The translations under genes were made by a program, and so were the position numbers. The notes beneath the pieces are model-generated. The model was not told the DNA's origin, made no database searches, and was given only the letters and a program-made list of their open reading frames with translations. A stretch of DNA of 44,534 bases from Actinomycetota bacterium (GTDB lineage: Bacteria; Actinomycetota; Acidimicrobiia; Acidimicrobiales; Ilumatobacteraceae): contig JADWMG010000003.1 of the NCBI GenBank assembly GCA_015767405.1, positions 1-44,534 on the forward strand. Direction: 5' to 3'. Position 1 is the first letter of the stretch; every line of letters begins with the position of its first letter. Shown in pieces: positions 24,827 through 33,358 of this stretch.

Positions 24827-25228
24827 ATGACCGATGCGACAGAACATGGCCAGTTCCCCCTCCGGGACTTTCTCGGGATGGAGCTCTCGGGCGACAAGCC
24901 TGGTTCGGGCACTGCAACGGTTGAAATCACCGAGAAGCACCACAACCCGAACGGCGTCGTCCACGGTGCCGTGCTGTTCGCCCTCGTCGATACGGCGATG
25001 GGCAAGGCGACGATGAGTGTGCTCGGTGAGGGCGTCTTCTGCGCGAGCGTCGAAGTCTCCCTACGCTTCATCCGACCGGTGAGCGTCGGCGCCGTAATCG
25101 CTGAGGCCACCGTGCTCAAACGGGGACGCCACGTCGTCCACCTCGACGCCCGTATCCACGACTCCGAAGACCGGCTGATCGCGACAGCTGACGGGACATT
25201 TGCGATAATCGATGGGACTCCGCGCTAG
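24827..25228 (+). CDS. PaaI-family hotdog thioesterase
   Basis: A 133-aa hotdog protein with the PaaI-type active-site region HHNPNGVVHGAVLFALVDTAMGKA, where Asn and the HG pair position substrate, then VSLRFIRPVSVGAVIAEA. It hydrolyses acyl-CoA thioesters, most often aromatic or hydroxylated ones. It uses the ATG at 24827 and is followed by the CHAD-CYTH gene after 34 nt on the same strand. Confidence 0.9.
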   Translation: MTDATEHGQFPLRDFLGMELSGDKPGSGTATVEITEKHHNPNGVVHGAVLFALVDTAMGKATMSVLGEGVFCASVEVSLRFIRPVSVGAVIAEATVLKRGRHVVHLDARIHDSEDRLIATADGTFAIIDGTPR

Positions 25229-25262
25229 TTGCGGTCTCATCGCACGATTGACTGGATGTGTA

Positions 25263-26762
25263 ATGGCGTACGTCCTCAGCCCAACCGAGTCGACAGAGAG
25301 TGAGATTCGCCGCGTCGCCACCGAGCGTCTCGACGACGCGATCGGATTGCTCGATGGGCTGACCGGGAGCGAACCTGCCGAGATCGAAGAGGCCGTTCAC
25401 AAGGTCCGCAAACGATGCAAGGAAGTCCGAGGGTTGGCGCGTCTTGTCCGTCCGGCTTTGGGGTTGAAATTCAAACCGTTCGACCGGGCAGTACGCGACG
25501 CTGCAGCGACGCTGTCGTCGATCCGCGACGCGCACGCAATCTTGGCCACGTTCGACAATCTGCGCGCGGCCCAGGCCGGTTCGGCGACCACCGAACTCGA
25601 TGAAGTCCGTATAGGACTAGCTGCCCTCGCCGCAGACGCCACGATTCAGCTGCAACAAGGAGACACCAGGCTGGCGGTCGCCCGGGCACTGCTGGCCGTG
25701 GCCAAGGAGCAGATCGACGACTGGACAATCCCCTCCGGGTTCTCACCGCTTGGCGACGGACTGCACACGACGTATCGAGACGGCCGCAAGGGGCTGCGCA
25801 GAGCCTGCAACAAAACAACCGATCGCCGCATGCACGAATGGCGCAAGGCGGTCAAGTACCTCTGGTATCAGATCCGCCTGCTCGAGCAGGCGGCGCCGAG
25901 CATTCTCAAGCCCCTGATCAACCGGCTCGACGACCTCGGCGATGCACTCGGTGACGATCATGATCTCACCGTTCTCATCGAGCGGCTCGATCGAGATCCT
26001 CACGCGTACGGCAGCCCGAAAGCTGTCAAGCGCACCCGACGCCTGGCCAAGAAACAGCAACGCGAACTCCGAAAACGGGCATTCCGGCTCGGCGAGACGC
26101 TCTACGTAGAAGACGACCAGGCCTTCGTTGCACGAATCAAGGCCTACTGGAAGACCACCCTCAAACGTGGGGAAGAACGCCCAGCCGGCGGAATCACAGA
26201 TCTAATCGACAGCGCCCCTGAGACACGCACGACAGCCGATAGAGGTCTGCCCGATGTTGCCGATTCGGGCAAGACGATTGAACGAGAACGTAAGTATCTC
26301 GTTGACAGCCAGACCGATCCGGCTGATGTCGGCGCTGCGCTTGGTGAGGGAATCGAGCTGCGCCAGGGGTACCTCGCCGTCGACACTGGCGTCGCCGTTC
26401 GCGTCCGCGACGCGGGGCCAGAGGGCTGCACACTCACGATCAAGGCCGGCGGTGGTGCGGTCCGGACTGAGCTGGAGTGGTCGATTGACCAGGCGATCTT
26501 CGACGAGGCATGGACGCTGACCGGCGAACGGCGGGTGGCGAAGACCCGCTACCGCATCCCGTTTGGTGAGCACACGATCGAGCTCGATGTCTTTGCGGAC
26601 GCACTCGACGGTCTGATCGTTGCGGAGGTCGAGTTCGACTCCGACGAGGCGATGGCACGGTTCGACCCACCCGAGTGGTTCGGCCTCGATGTCACCGACG
26701 ACATGCGATACACGAACTCGTCCCTGGCCGCCCACGGCCTCGACGAGCGCGATGCAGGGTGA
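25263..26762 (+). CDS. CHAD-CYTH domain protein (CHAD first)
   Basis: A 499-aa protein. The N-terminal half (about 15-300) is a CHAD domain: helices rich in His, Arg and Lys with HKVRKRCKEVRGLARLVRP, HEWRKAVKYLWYQIRLLE and LGDALGDDHDL, which bind polyphosphate. The C-terminal part (about 338-495) is a CYTH/ThTPase fold with ERERK (Glu340-Lys344), LTIKAGG, and ELDVF. CYTH enzymes act on triphosphates (ThTP, tripolyphosphate, cAMP synthesis). Most fusions carry CYTH first and CHAD last, so the order is reversed here. The ATG at 25263 is chosen over an upstream start inside the thioesterase gene. Confidence 0.88.
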   Translation: MAYVLSPTESTESEIRRVATERLDDAIGLLDGLTGSEPAEIEEAVHKVRKRCKEVRGLARLVRPALGLKFKPFDRAVRDAAATLSSIRDAHAILATFDNLRAAQAGSATTELDEVRIGLAALAADATIQLQQGDTRLAVARALLAVAKEQIDDWTIPSGFSPLGDGLHTTYRDGRKGLRRACNKTTDRRMHEWRKAVKYLWYQIRLLEQAAPSILKPLINRLDDLGDALGDDHDLTVLIERLDRDPHAYGSPKAVKRTRRLAKKQQRELRKRAFRLGETLYVEDDQAFVARIKAYWKTTLKRGEERPAGGITDLIDSAPETRTTADRGLPDVADSGKTIERERKYLVDSQTDPADVGAALGEGIELRQGYLAVDTGVAVRVRDAGPEGCTLTIKAGGGAVRTELEWSIDQAIFDEAWTLTGERRVAKTRYRIPFGEHTIELDVFADALDGLIVAEVEFDSDEAMARFDPPEWFGLDVTDDMRYTNSSLAAHGLDERDAG

Positions 26763-26769
26763 TCGGCCA

Positions 26770-27004
26770 TGAGCAATGGGCGCATCCAGCGCGTGCATCG
26801 CTCACAGGGGCCGAGCCAGACGTAGCAACATGAGCGATTTGCGTGCCCAGCGCACGCATCGCTCACAGGGGCCGAACGAGGTGCGGCGAACGGGCGACAT
26901 GAGCGAAGTCGGCATCCAGCGCGTGCATCGCTCACAGGACAGAACCCAACCCGAGAGATGTGAGCAATGGACGCCTTGGGTTCCATCGGTGAGTGCATCG
27001 CTCA
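26770..27004. repeat. Family III hairpin cluster, four copies (61-nt period)
   Basis: Copies lie at 26770-26804, 26831-26865, 26900-26934 (35 nt each) and 26961-27004 (44 nt, larger loop). Each begins TGAGCgATG and ends catCGCTCA, so the ends pair, with variable centres such as gcgtgc-ccagc-gcacgc. Start-to-start distances are 61, 69 and 61 nt. They fill the gap between the CHAD-CYTH stop (8 nt away) and the amidase gene. Confidence 0.85.
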
Positions 27005-27059
27005 CTGGGATGTGGCTGACGGCGGGAGTTGGTCCGCCGAGAACTGATAAGACGTGGCG

Positions 27060-28505
27060 ATGAGCGACGAACTGCATTGGATGTCGGCGAGCGATCTGGC
27101 CAGCTCGATTCGCGCTGGCGAGATTTCGAGCGTCGAAGCACTCGACCACTTCGTAGAGCGAATCAAAGAACTCGACGGGCCGGTCAACTCAGTCATCCAG
27201 TGGGATCTAGCGCGAGCGGGCGCAGCAGCAATTGCGGCCGATCAAGCGGTCGCCGACGGCGACGAACTCGGGCCGCTTCACGGCGTACCGATGACGATCA
27301 AAGATTCGTTCCAGACCGAGGGTTGCATCACAACTTCCGGGTCGCCCGATCTGGCCGACTTCGTTCCGACGGAGGATGCCTGGCCAGTCGCCCGGCTGCG
27401 CGAGGCCGGAGCGATTCCCTTTGCCAAGACAAACCTCCCGCTGTTCGCTGACGACATCCAAAGCTTCAACGAGGTGTACGGCACAACCAATAACCCGCAC
27501 AACCTCGATCACACCCCCGGTGGTTCCTCCGGTGGGTCGGCCGCTGCATTGGCGATGGGTTTCACCCCACTCGAGTTGGGCAGCGACATCGGCGGATCGA
27601 TCAGGGTTCCAGCGCACTACTGCGGAGTGATGGGCCACAAGCCGAGCTTCGAAATCGTTCCCGCCCATGGCCAGATTCCGGGCCTCCCCGGAACTCTGTC
27701 TCAGGCCGACCTCGCGGTGGCAGGTCCACTGGCTCGGACGGCAGGCGACCTCGAACTTGCACTCGACGTAATGGCCGGACCTGACCGATGGGCATCACCG
27801 GCGTGGCGCCTCGACCTCCCCGCGAGCCGGGCTGACAGCCTCCCCGAGTTCAGAATTGCTGCCTGGGTCGACGATCCGGATTGTCCAGTCGACGCGGACA
27901 CGAAACGCGTGCTCGACGAAACTGTCGCGGCGATCGTCGCGGCGGGCGGAAGCGTCGACACTGGCGCCCGGCCCGACTTCACACTTGCCAAGTCGTTCAA
28001 CGTGTTCGGCGACTTGCTGTTTGCCGCGCTATCAGGCGGGCACCCCCGCGACAAGCTCGATCACATGGCGACCGACACCAGCGAAACTCCGCTCGGCTGG
28101 GTCAAACGCAGCACGGCCGCCCGCCACCGCGACTGGCTGTCAGACCACGAGCGACGCTTGCAAATCCGCGAACGATGGGCCGAATTCTTCGGCGATTTCG
28201 ACGCGATCCTCATGCCAGTCCAGGCTCGGCCGGCCATCCTCCACGATCATTCGACGCCACAATTCGCGCGCACTGTCGACATCGGCGGCGTGGAACGGCC
28301 GTATCTCGATCTGTGGCCATGGATCGCCCCGGCCGGTGTCGGTTACCTCCCGGCAACGGTGGTCCCAGCCGGAATGAGCGCCGACGGACTACCGATCGGA
28401 GTGCAGATCGTTGGTCCGTTCCTTCACGACCGCACCACTCTGCGCCTCGCTGATCTCATTGCAGATCTCCGCGGCGGTTGCCCGCGACCTGCCCTCGCCA
28501 CCTGA
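27060..28505 (+). CDS. Amidase-signature family amidase
   Basis: A 481-aa amidase. The catalytic Ser-cisSer-Lys triad is visible: Lys81 (GVPMTIKDS), the GGSSGG serines near 156-157, and the nucleophile Ser180 in GSDIGGSIRVPAHYCG. The N-terminus (SASDLASSIRAGEISSVEAL) is the normal start of this family. It hydrolyses carboxamides; the substrate is not evident, and no GatB/GatC genes are nearby. The ATG at 27060 is preferred over the GTG two codons upstream. A family II hairpin follows 19 nt after the stop. Confidence 0.92.
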   Translation: MSDELHWMSASDLASSIRAGEISSVEALDHFVERIKELDGPVNSVIQWDLARAGAAAIAADQAVADGDELGPLHGVPMTIKDSFQTEGCITTSGSPDLADFVPTEDAWPVARLREAGAIPFAKTNLPLFADDIQSFNEVYGTTNNPHNLDHTPGGSSGGSAAALAMGFTPLELGSDIGGSIRVPAHYCGVMGHKPSFEIVPAHGQIPGLPGTLSQADLAVAGPLARTAGDLELALDVMAGPDRWASPAWRLDLPASRADSLPEFRIAAWVDDPDCPVDADTKRVLDETVAAIVAAGGSVDTGARPDFTLAKSFNVFGDLLFAALSGGHPRDKLDHMATDTSETPLGWVKRSTAARHRDWLSDHERRLQIRERWAEFFGDFDAILMPVQARPAILHDHSTPQFARTVDIGGVERPYLDLWPWIAPAGVGYLPATVVPAGMSADGLPIGVQIVGPFLHDRTTLRLADLIADLRGGCPRPALAT

Positions 28506-28523
28506 ACTCTCCATGGAAAATCA

Positions 28524-28574
28524 CGTTTGTAGGTAATTCTTGGGCTCTATGTGCCCGAAAATTACCTACAAACG
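28524..28574. repeat. Family II hairpin repeat, copy F (51 nt)
   Basis: cgtttgtaggtaattctt and gaaaattacctacaaacg pair, and inner gggc/gccc forms a second helix. CAC/GTG extend the ends. It sits between the convergent amidase and SRPBCC genes, 19 nt and 6 nt from their stops. Confidence 0.88.
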
Positions 28575-28579
28575 TGGTT

Positions 28580-29056
28580 TCAGGCCTGTTCGACGAGTTG
28601 CTTGAGATTCTGCAGCGCAATATCGAGTTGCTTGGCGTTCTGCTTCCACATCACATCGAGGGCCTTACCGAAGCCGCGTTTGGCCTGAAGGCCCTGGCGG
28701 TAGATGACGCGTGAGCCAGTGTCGGCCGGTTCGATGCGAACCGATTCGGCCATCGATTCGAGGATCGGCAACTTCGACCTCACAATGGCGAAGGCGAAGT
28801 GCTCGTTCTCATCCCAGGCGGTGAATTCCTCGTCGAGCGGCAGTTTCTTGACGGTCACGCGGCGGCCGCCGCCGACACCCGTCGGTGATCCGAGGACGAC
28901 GACCGAATCGAGCGCCGCGAACCATTCAGGCCAAGACGAATGATCGCTGATTCGCTGCCAGACCGCTTCAGGCGGAGCCGAAATCTCGATGGTGCGCTCG
29001 ACCCTGATCGGGGCGGCGTCAATCCACTCTGGCGGCTGAAGGGTATGTGCTGGCAT
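28580..29056 (-). CDS. SRPBCC (START/Bet v1-like) ligand-binding protein
   Basis: A 158-aa SRPBCC fold: IRVERTIEISAPPEAVWQRISDHSSWPEWF, the middle GRRVTVKKL and the terminal helix ALDVMWKQNAKQLDIALQNLKQLVEQA. Members bind hydrophobic ligands or act as polyketide cyclase/dehydrase-like proteins; nothing here shows which ligand. The ATG follows a GGGAGAGAG ribosome site. It lies between family II copies F and G, so it is probably monocistronic. Confidence 0.87.
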   Translation of the reverse strand: MPAHTLQPPEWIDAAPIRVERTIEISAPPEAVWQRISDHSSWPEWFAALDSVVVLGSPTGVGGGRRVTVKKLPLDEEFTAWDENEHFAFAIVRSKLPILESMAESVRIEPADTGSRVIYRQGLQAKRGFGKALDVMWKQNAKQLDIALQNLKQLVEQA

Positions 29057-29109
29057 CGTCTCTCTCCCGGTTGAACCAGCCGTACACGCTAGCCCGCGCG
29101 CCGACTACA

Positions 29110-29161
29110 CGTTTGTAGGTAATTTTCTGGCGCATAGAGCCCAAAAAATTACCTACAAACG
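29110..29161. repeat. Family II hairpin repeat, copy G (52 nt)
   Basis: Both arms are at the family consensus (cgtttgtaggtaatttt / aaaattacctacaaacg) with ggc-gcataga-gcc at the top. It ends 5 nt beyond the stop of the minus-strand FAD oxidoreductase gene. Confidence 0.9.
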
Positions 29162-29166
29162 GTGAA

Positions 29167-30597
29167 TCAGCGGATGGCGCGGTCGACGAGACCGGAAAGG
29201 CGGGAAGGTTCCTTCCCAGCGACCTCTTGGTCATCGGCTCGAGCGGCAAGGGAGAGCGCCCCGTTGATTCCAATCCAACGCAGGGGTTCGGGCTCCCACT
29301 TTCGTGAACGATGCTGCACCCACGGCAGGGTCACCAGATCAGATTCAGTAGCGGTGATCAGGTCAGCGAGAGTTCGGCCGGCGAGATTCGAAATGGCCAC
29401 ACCCTCACCGACGTAGCCACCGGCCCAGGCGAGTCCCGTGGCACGATCGAGACCAACAGACGGCCGCCAGTCACGTGGCACTCCGAGCACGCCACCCCAT
29501 CGATGCGTGATGGCAACACCGTCAAGTACCGGGAGCAGATCAACGAGAGTGGCCGCAATTCTTTCGTGTACGCCAGACGACTGTTCGGTCGCGGCATCGA
29601 TTCCCGACCCGTATCGGTAAGGCGCCCCCCGCCCGCCGAACGCGATGCGATCATCGGTTGTCCGCTGGCCGTAGATGACCATCCGACGATCATCGGCGAA
29701 GGTCTCCATTCCGCGGAGTCCGATCTCATCCCACACATCCTCGGAAAGTGGCTCGGTCGCGATCATGAGCGAGTACAGCGGAACCAACGAGCGGCGTTGT
29801 CCCGGCAGATCGCGGGTGTACCCCTCGGTAGCGCGAACGACTACGTCGGCAGACACAACACCCGTGCTTGTCACAGCTCGGGCTCTGGTCCCGACAGAAC
29901 CGACAGGCCCGCCGGAAGCACCCGAAGCGGTCGCAGAGAGGATCTCGGTAACAGCAGTCTCCTCGACGATCGTGCCTCCAAGTTTCTCGACTACGTCAGC
30001 GAGCCCGCGGGCCAGACGGGCCGGTTGCACTCTGGCCCCCGGCGCGTACAGCACACCGCCGAGAACGCTGGTCGCTCCGAGACGGCCGACCGCTTCATCC
30101 GCATCGAGAACCCGGGCATCATCCTCCCCGAATCCGTGCGTACGCAATTCATCCAGCCACTCGCCCTGACGTTCCAACTGCGGCGCCGTACGAGCCAAGC
30201 GAATGACTCCCCCCTTGGCGAACCCGCAGTCGATTCCTTCGGCAGCAACGACACGCCCGACCTCGTCGACCGTGTCCATCGCGGCGCGCGTCAGCCGGAT
30301 CCCACCATCACGACCACCGAGGCTGATTGCCCCTTCCAGCTCGCCGGCCATCTCACCCACGCACCAACCGCCATTGCGACCGGACGCGCCGAAACCGACG
30401 ACCTCTCTCTCGATCACCATCACGCGCAGATCAGGGTCAGCCTTCAAGAGCGAGTACGCAGTCCATAGACCCGTGTAGCCCCCGCCGACGATCGCTACGT
30501 CAACGTCTGTGTCGCCATCAAGCGATGGGCGAGCTCCGAGCGATCCGGGAAGCTGGTCAAGCCACAGCGACTTGGAGCGCAATGAATCTTCGTTCAC
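29167..30597 (-). CDS. FAD-dependent amine/amino-acid oxidoreductase (DAO family)
   Basis: A 476-aa DAO-type flavoprotein. The FAD motif is VAIVGGGYTGLWTAYSL (about 34-50), followed by the acidic end of strand 2 (VMVIE) and GFGASGRNGGWCVGEM. The C-terminal region has THRWGGVLGVPRDWRPSVG and GLAWAGGYVGEGVAISNLAG. The closest functional relatives are gamma-glutamylputrescine oxidase-like enzymes, so an amine substrate is likely but not shown. The GTG start is 6 nt behind the stop of the PEBP-like gene, so both are in one operon. A family II hairpin ends the gene. Confidence 0.88.
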   Translation of the reverse strand: MNEDSLRSKSLWLDQLPGSLGARPSLDGDTDVDVAIVGGGYTGLWTAYSLLKADPDLRVMVIEREVVGFGASGRNGGWCVGEMAGELEGAISLGGRDGGIRLTRAAMDTVDEVGRVVAAEGIDCGFAKGGVIRLARTAPQLERQGEWLDELRTHGFGEDDARVLDADEAVGRLGATSVLGGVLYAPGARVQPARLARGLADVVEKLGGTIVEETAVTEILSATASGASGGPVGSVGTRARAVTSTGVVSADVVVRATEGYTRDLPGQRRSLVPLYSLMIATEPLSEDVWDEIGLRGMETFADDRRMVIYGQRTTDDRIAFGGRGAPYRYGSGIDAATEQSSGVHERIAATLVDLLPVLDGVAITHRWGGVLGVPRDWRPSVGLDRATGLAWAGGYVGEGVAISNLAGRTLADLITATESDLVTLPWVQHRSRKWEPEPLRWIGINGALSLAARADDQEVAGKEPSRLSGLVDRAIR

Positions 30598-30603
30598 GGG
30601 CGG

Positions 30604-31368
30604 CTACTGCCGTTCGTAGGTTGCGCTGACCTCGACCTCGAGGATCACCGCAGGCTCGATTGCCGTGAAGAGCTCTCGTCCATCGAGATCCTCAGGAAGC
30701 TCGATCACAGCGTCGAGTGCATACAACGTGAAGACGTAGCCGTGCGGACCGTCGCCCGGAGGAGGACACGGACCGAACCAGCCAGCTGTGCCGGTGTCGT
30801 TGAGGCCGTATGTGAAGTCGTCGTTCTCATCGGTGATCTCAGTGGCATCAGCCGCAATGTCGTACACGACCCAGTGCACAAACGGATCGGGCGTGGGAGC
30901 GTCGGCGTCGTCCATGATCAGCGCCAGTTGCTGCGTGCCGTCCGGCACTGCCGTGACGGTGAGAACCGGGACATCATTGGGGCCATCACAGGTGAAGTTC
31001 TCCGGGATCGTGCCTCCGTCATCGATGTCAGCGATCGTGAACGTCAGCTCAGGATCAACGGGAGCTGCCGTCGTTTCCGGCGCCGACGTTGTTTCTGGTG
31101 CCGACGTCGTTTCCGGCGCGTCGGTCGATGCAGGAGTTTCCGTCGTTTCCGGTATCTCCGTCGTCGCTGGAGACTCCGTCGTTGCGGCGCTGGCCGAATC
31201 GGTGGTCACCGACCCGTCATCTGAGTCATCGCCATCGGAGACAATCAGAACAATGACCCCGATCAAGGCCACGACCACTCCCACCACCACCGCGATCATC
31301 CAGCCGCGAGGGGATCCGTTCCCATCACCATCATTCGCGTCGTTTGGCGTCGTCGAATCGTCGGTCAT
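30604..31368 (-). CDS. Membrane-anchored YbhB/YbcL (PEBP/Raf-kinase-inhibitor-like) protein
   Basis: A 254-aa protein with a short cytoplasmic tail (1-23), one transmembrane helix (about 24-46, GWMIAVVVGVVVALIGVIVLI), an extended Thr/Glu/Pro/Ala linker (about 55-105, with ETTSAPETT repeats) and a C-terminal PEBP-like domain. That domain has DADAPT, FVHWVVYDI and GPCPPPGDGPHGY, matching the YbhB/YbcL family, and so would face the outside. The role of the family in bacteria is unclear. It is the first gene of a two-gene operon with the FAD oxidoreductase. GAC/GAG triplets in the linker DNA form imperfect direct repeats. Confidence 0.88.
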   Translation of the reverse strand: MTDDSTTPNDANDGDGNGSPRGWMIAVVVGVVVALIGVIVLIVSDGDDSDDGSVTTDSASAATTESPATTEIPETTETPASTDAPETTSAPETTSAPETTAAPVDPELTFTIADIDDGGTIPENFTCDGPNDVPVLTVTAVPDGTQQLALIMDDADAPTPDPFVHWVVYDIAADATEITDENDDFTYGLNDTGTAGWFGPCPPPGDGPHGYVFTLYALDAVIELPEDLDGRELFTAIEPAVILEVEVSATYERQ

Positions 31369-31421
31369 GACACGACCCTAATCCCGGCTGTCAACACGCG
31401 AGCTCAACGAAATGAAACGTT

Positions 31422-31436
31422 TGGGGTCTGACCCCA
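31422..31436. repeat. Short palindrome of GGGGTC/GACCCC type
   Basis: tggggt-ctg-acccca (31422-31436) forms a 6-bp stem with a 3-nt loop. It lies between the PEBP-like start and the reductase stop, 15 nt past the latter. The GGGGTC core recurs in the large palindrome at 43561, so both may be REP-type remnants. Confidence 0.5.
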
Positions 31437-31451
31437 TTCGTGCCATTCGTC

Positions 31452-32444
31452 TCAACTGCTGGGGTCGACAACCCAACGACCGCGGACCTGACCGGCGAGA
31501 ATCGTCGGACCGCGATCGAGTAGCTCGGTCATCGGGACTACCTCGGTCAACGATGTCAGAACGTCACCAGGAAGATCCCGATTCAGACGGTCCCACGCTG
31601 CCACACGTGCGGGCATCGGAGCCATCACCGAATCGCATCCCTGAAGTCGGACCGACCTCAAGATGAAAGGCATCACCGTGGTCGGAAGATCCGCACCTCC
31701 GGCCAGACCACAAGCTGCGACGGTTCCACCGTATTTCATCTGGCTGATCACTTTGGCGAGCATCTTGGAGCCGACGGTATCGACTGCCCCAGCCCACGTT
31801 TCGGTGTCCATGGCCCTGGCCTTCTCCGTCATTTCCGCACGAGTCAAGAATGCCGTGGCCCCGAGGCCAGCGAGATAATCGTGTGTCTCAGGACGACCCG
31901 TGACCGCCGTGACCTCGAAGCCAAGCCGGGCGAGAAGAGCAACTGCAACCGACCCGACCCCGCCCGCGGCGCCCGTGACGACAACGGGGCCATCTGCGGG
32001 CTTCACACCAGCGTCTTCGATCGCCATCACACACAACATCGCCGTGAAGCCGGCGGTACCGATCGCCATAGCGGTGAGGGCCGACATCCCTTCCGGGCGC
32101 TTCACCAACCACTCGGAACGAACACGTTGACGCTCCGCGTATCCACCCCAGTAGCTCTCGCCGACCCTGAAGCCTGTGGATATCACCTCGTCCCCGACCA
32201 CGAATTCAGGAGAATCGCTGGCGACAACCGTGCCAGTGAGGTCAACGCCCGGCACCATCGGATAGCTACGAACAATGTTCGCGATGCCCTTCAACGCCAT
32301 CCCATCTTTGTAGTTGAGCGATGAGTAGTCGATCGCCACTGTGACGTCACCATCGGGAAGGTCGGCGTCAGTGAGTTGTTCGATAGCACCCACTGGGCCG
32401 TCGTCGCCTTCGCGGAGTACCAGTGCATTGAACGTGTCAGTCAT
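31452..32444 (-). CDS. Acrylyl-CoA reductase-like MDR family oxidoreductase (AcuI/YhdH)
   Basis: A 330-aa quinone-oxidoreductase-type MDR enzyme without zinc ligands. The segments YSSLNYKDGMALKG, PGVDLTGTV, VVVTGAAGGVGSVAVALL and ATAFLTRAE match AcuI/YhdH, which reduce acrylyl-CoA to propionyl-CoA with NADPH. AcuI detoxifies acrylate made from 3-hydroxypropionate or DMSP. The ATG at 32444 gives MTDTFNALVL; an ATG three codons upstream is possible. It is divergent from the sulfurtransferase gene with 68 nt between. Confidence 0.87.
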   Translation of the reverse strand: MTDTFNALVLREGDDGPVGAIEQLTDADLPDGDVTVAIDYSSLNYKDGMALKGIANIVRSYPMVPGVDLTGTVVASDSPEFVVGDEVISTGFRVGESYWGGYAERQRVRSEWLVKRPEGMSALTAMAIGTAGFTAMLCVMAIEDAGVKPADGPVVVTGAAGGVGSVAVALLARLGFEVTAVTGRPETHDYLAGLGATAFLTRAEMTEKARAMDTETWAGAVDTVGSKMLAKVISQMKYGGTVAACGLAGGADLPTTVMPFILRSVRLQGCDSVMAPMPARVAAWDRLNRDLPGDVLTSLTEVVPMTELLDRGPTILAGQVRGRWVVDPSS

Positions 32445-32512
32445 GTGGGACATCGTGACAGACCGCCCACTGGACGCCGATATCGGAGCTGTCGCCGTGC
32501 CAGGCTGGACCG

Positions 32513-33358
32513 ATGACGAACCCCGAGATGCCGCCACCGATCGTCGACTCGAACTGGCTCCAGTCACAGCTCATGCAGCGACCCGACGACGTCATCACCT
32601 GCGATGTTCGTTCGACGATGTCCGGAGCCGACTCGGCGAACGACTTCCTCGGCAGGCATCTCCCCAGGGCTCGGCTCGTGCTGCTCGAGTCCGCCCTCGC
32701 TGTCGAGCCGGCGGGCACAGAAGGCCGGCACCCGCTCCCGACACCAGCGGCATTTGCCGATGCACTCGGCGCCCTCGGAATCGGCAACGACGTGACGGTC
32801 GTGGCATACGACAATCAGGGCGGTGCGTTCGCTGGACGGCTTGTTTGGATGTTGCGGATCATCGGACAACCTGCGGCATTGCTCGACGGCGGCACCGACG
32901 CTTGGAGCGGCCCCATGGAGACTGGTCCCGGCGCCACCCAAAGCGTCGAGCGAGAGACTGTCGAGTGGCCACTCGACGCGATTGCGGATGCCGATCAGGT
33001 CGTTGATCACATAGCCACGGGAGGAGTTGTGATCGACAGTCGTGCGGCAGAGCGGTACGCCGGTGAGATCGAGCCAATCGATGCTGTGGCCGGCCACGTG
33101 CCCGGCGCGATCAACCTCGTCTTCGGTGAGAACCTCGGACCAGACGGTCGATTCCGCGCACCCGCGCAACTGGCCGAGAGATTCAGCGAGGCGCGGACCG
33201 ACCCACGGGCGATCGTCTACTGCGGCTCGGGCGTGACCGCCTGCCACAACGCTCTGGCGATGGAGTACGCCGGGCTCGAGCTGCCGCGCGTGTACGTCGG
33301 GTCATGGTCCGGTTGGTCGTTCGACACCAACCGCCCCGTCGCCACCGGCGGCAACTAG
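32513..33358 (+). CDS. Thiosulfate/3-mercaptopyruvate sulfurtransferase (tandem rhodanese)
   Basis: A 281-aa protein with two rhodanese domains. The N-terminal one (to about 130) is catalytically dead (VVAYDNQGGAFAGRLVWML). The C-terminal one holds the active Cys237 in YCGSGVTACHN. It transfers sulfane sulfur to cyanide or other acceptors; which donor it uses cannot be seen. Its last codons overlap the end of the convergent molybdopterin oxidoreductase frame by four bases. A family III pair follows 15 nt after the stop. Confidence 0.92.
   Translation: MTNPEMPPPIVDSNWLQSQLMQRPDDVITCDVRSTMSGADSANDFLGRHLPRARLVLLESALAVEPAGTEGRHPLPTPAAFADALGALGIGNDVTVVAYDNQGGAFAGRLVWMLRIIGQPAALLDGGTDAWSGPMETGPGATQSVERETVEWPLDAIADADQVVDHIATGGVVIDSRAAERYAGEIEPIDAVAGHVPGAINLVFGENLGPDGRFRAPAQLAERFSEARTDPRAIVYCGSGVTACHNALAMEYAGLELPRVYVGSWSGWSFDTNRPVATGGN

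Noticed and set aside
26770-27004. CRISPR-like array: ~35-nt dyad repeats with 26-34-nt spacers
   Set aside because: There are only four units, their centres vary, both ends of each repeat pair as a hairpin, the units occur as pairs at other loci, and no cas gene is near.
29311-30468. Long plus-strand frame (385 codons) opposite the FAD oxidoreductase
   Set aside because: It is antisense to an intact flavoprotein and has no domain of its own.
32513-33358. Loss of the active Cys in the first rhodanese domain as a defect
   Set aside because: The N-terminal domain of tandem rhodaneses is normally inactive; Cys237 in the second domain is present.
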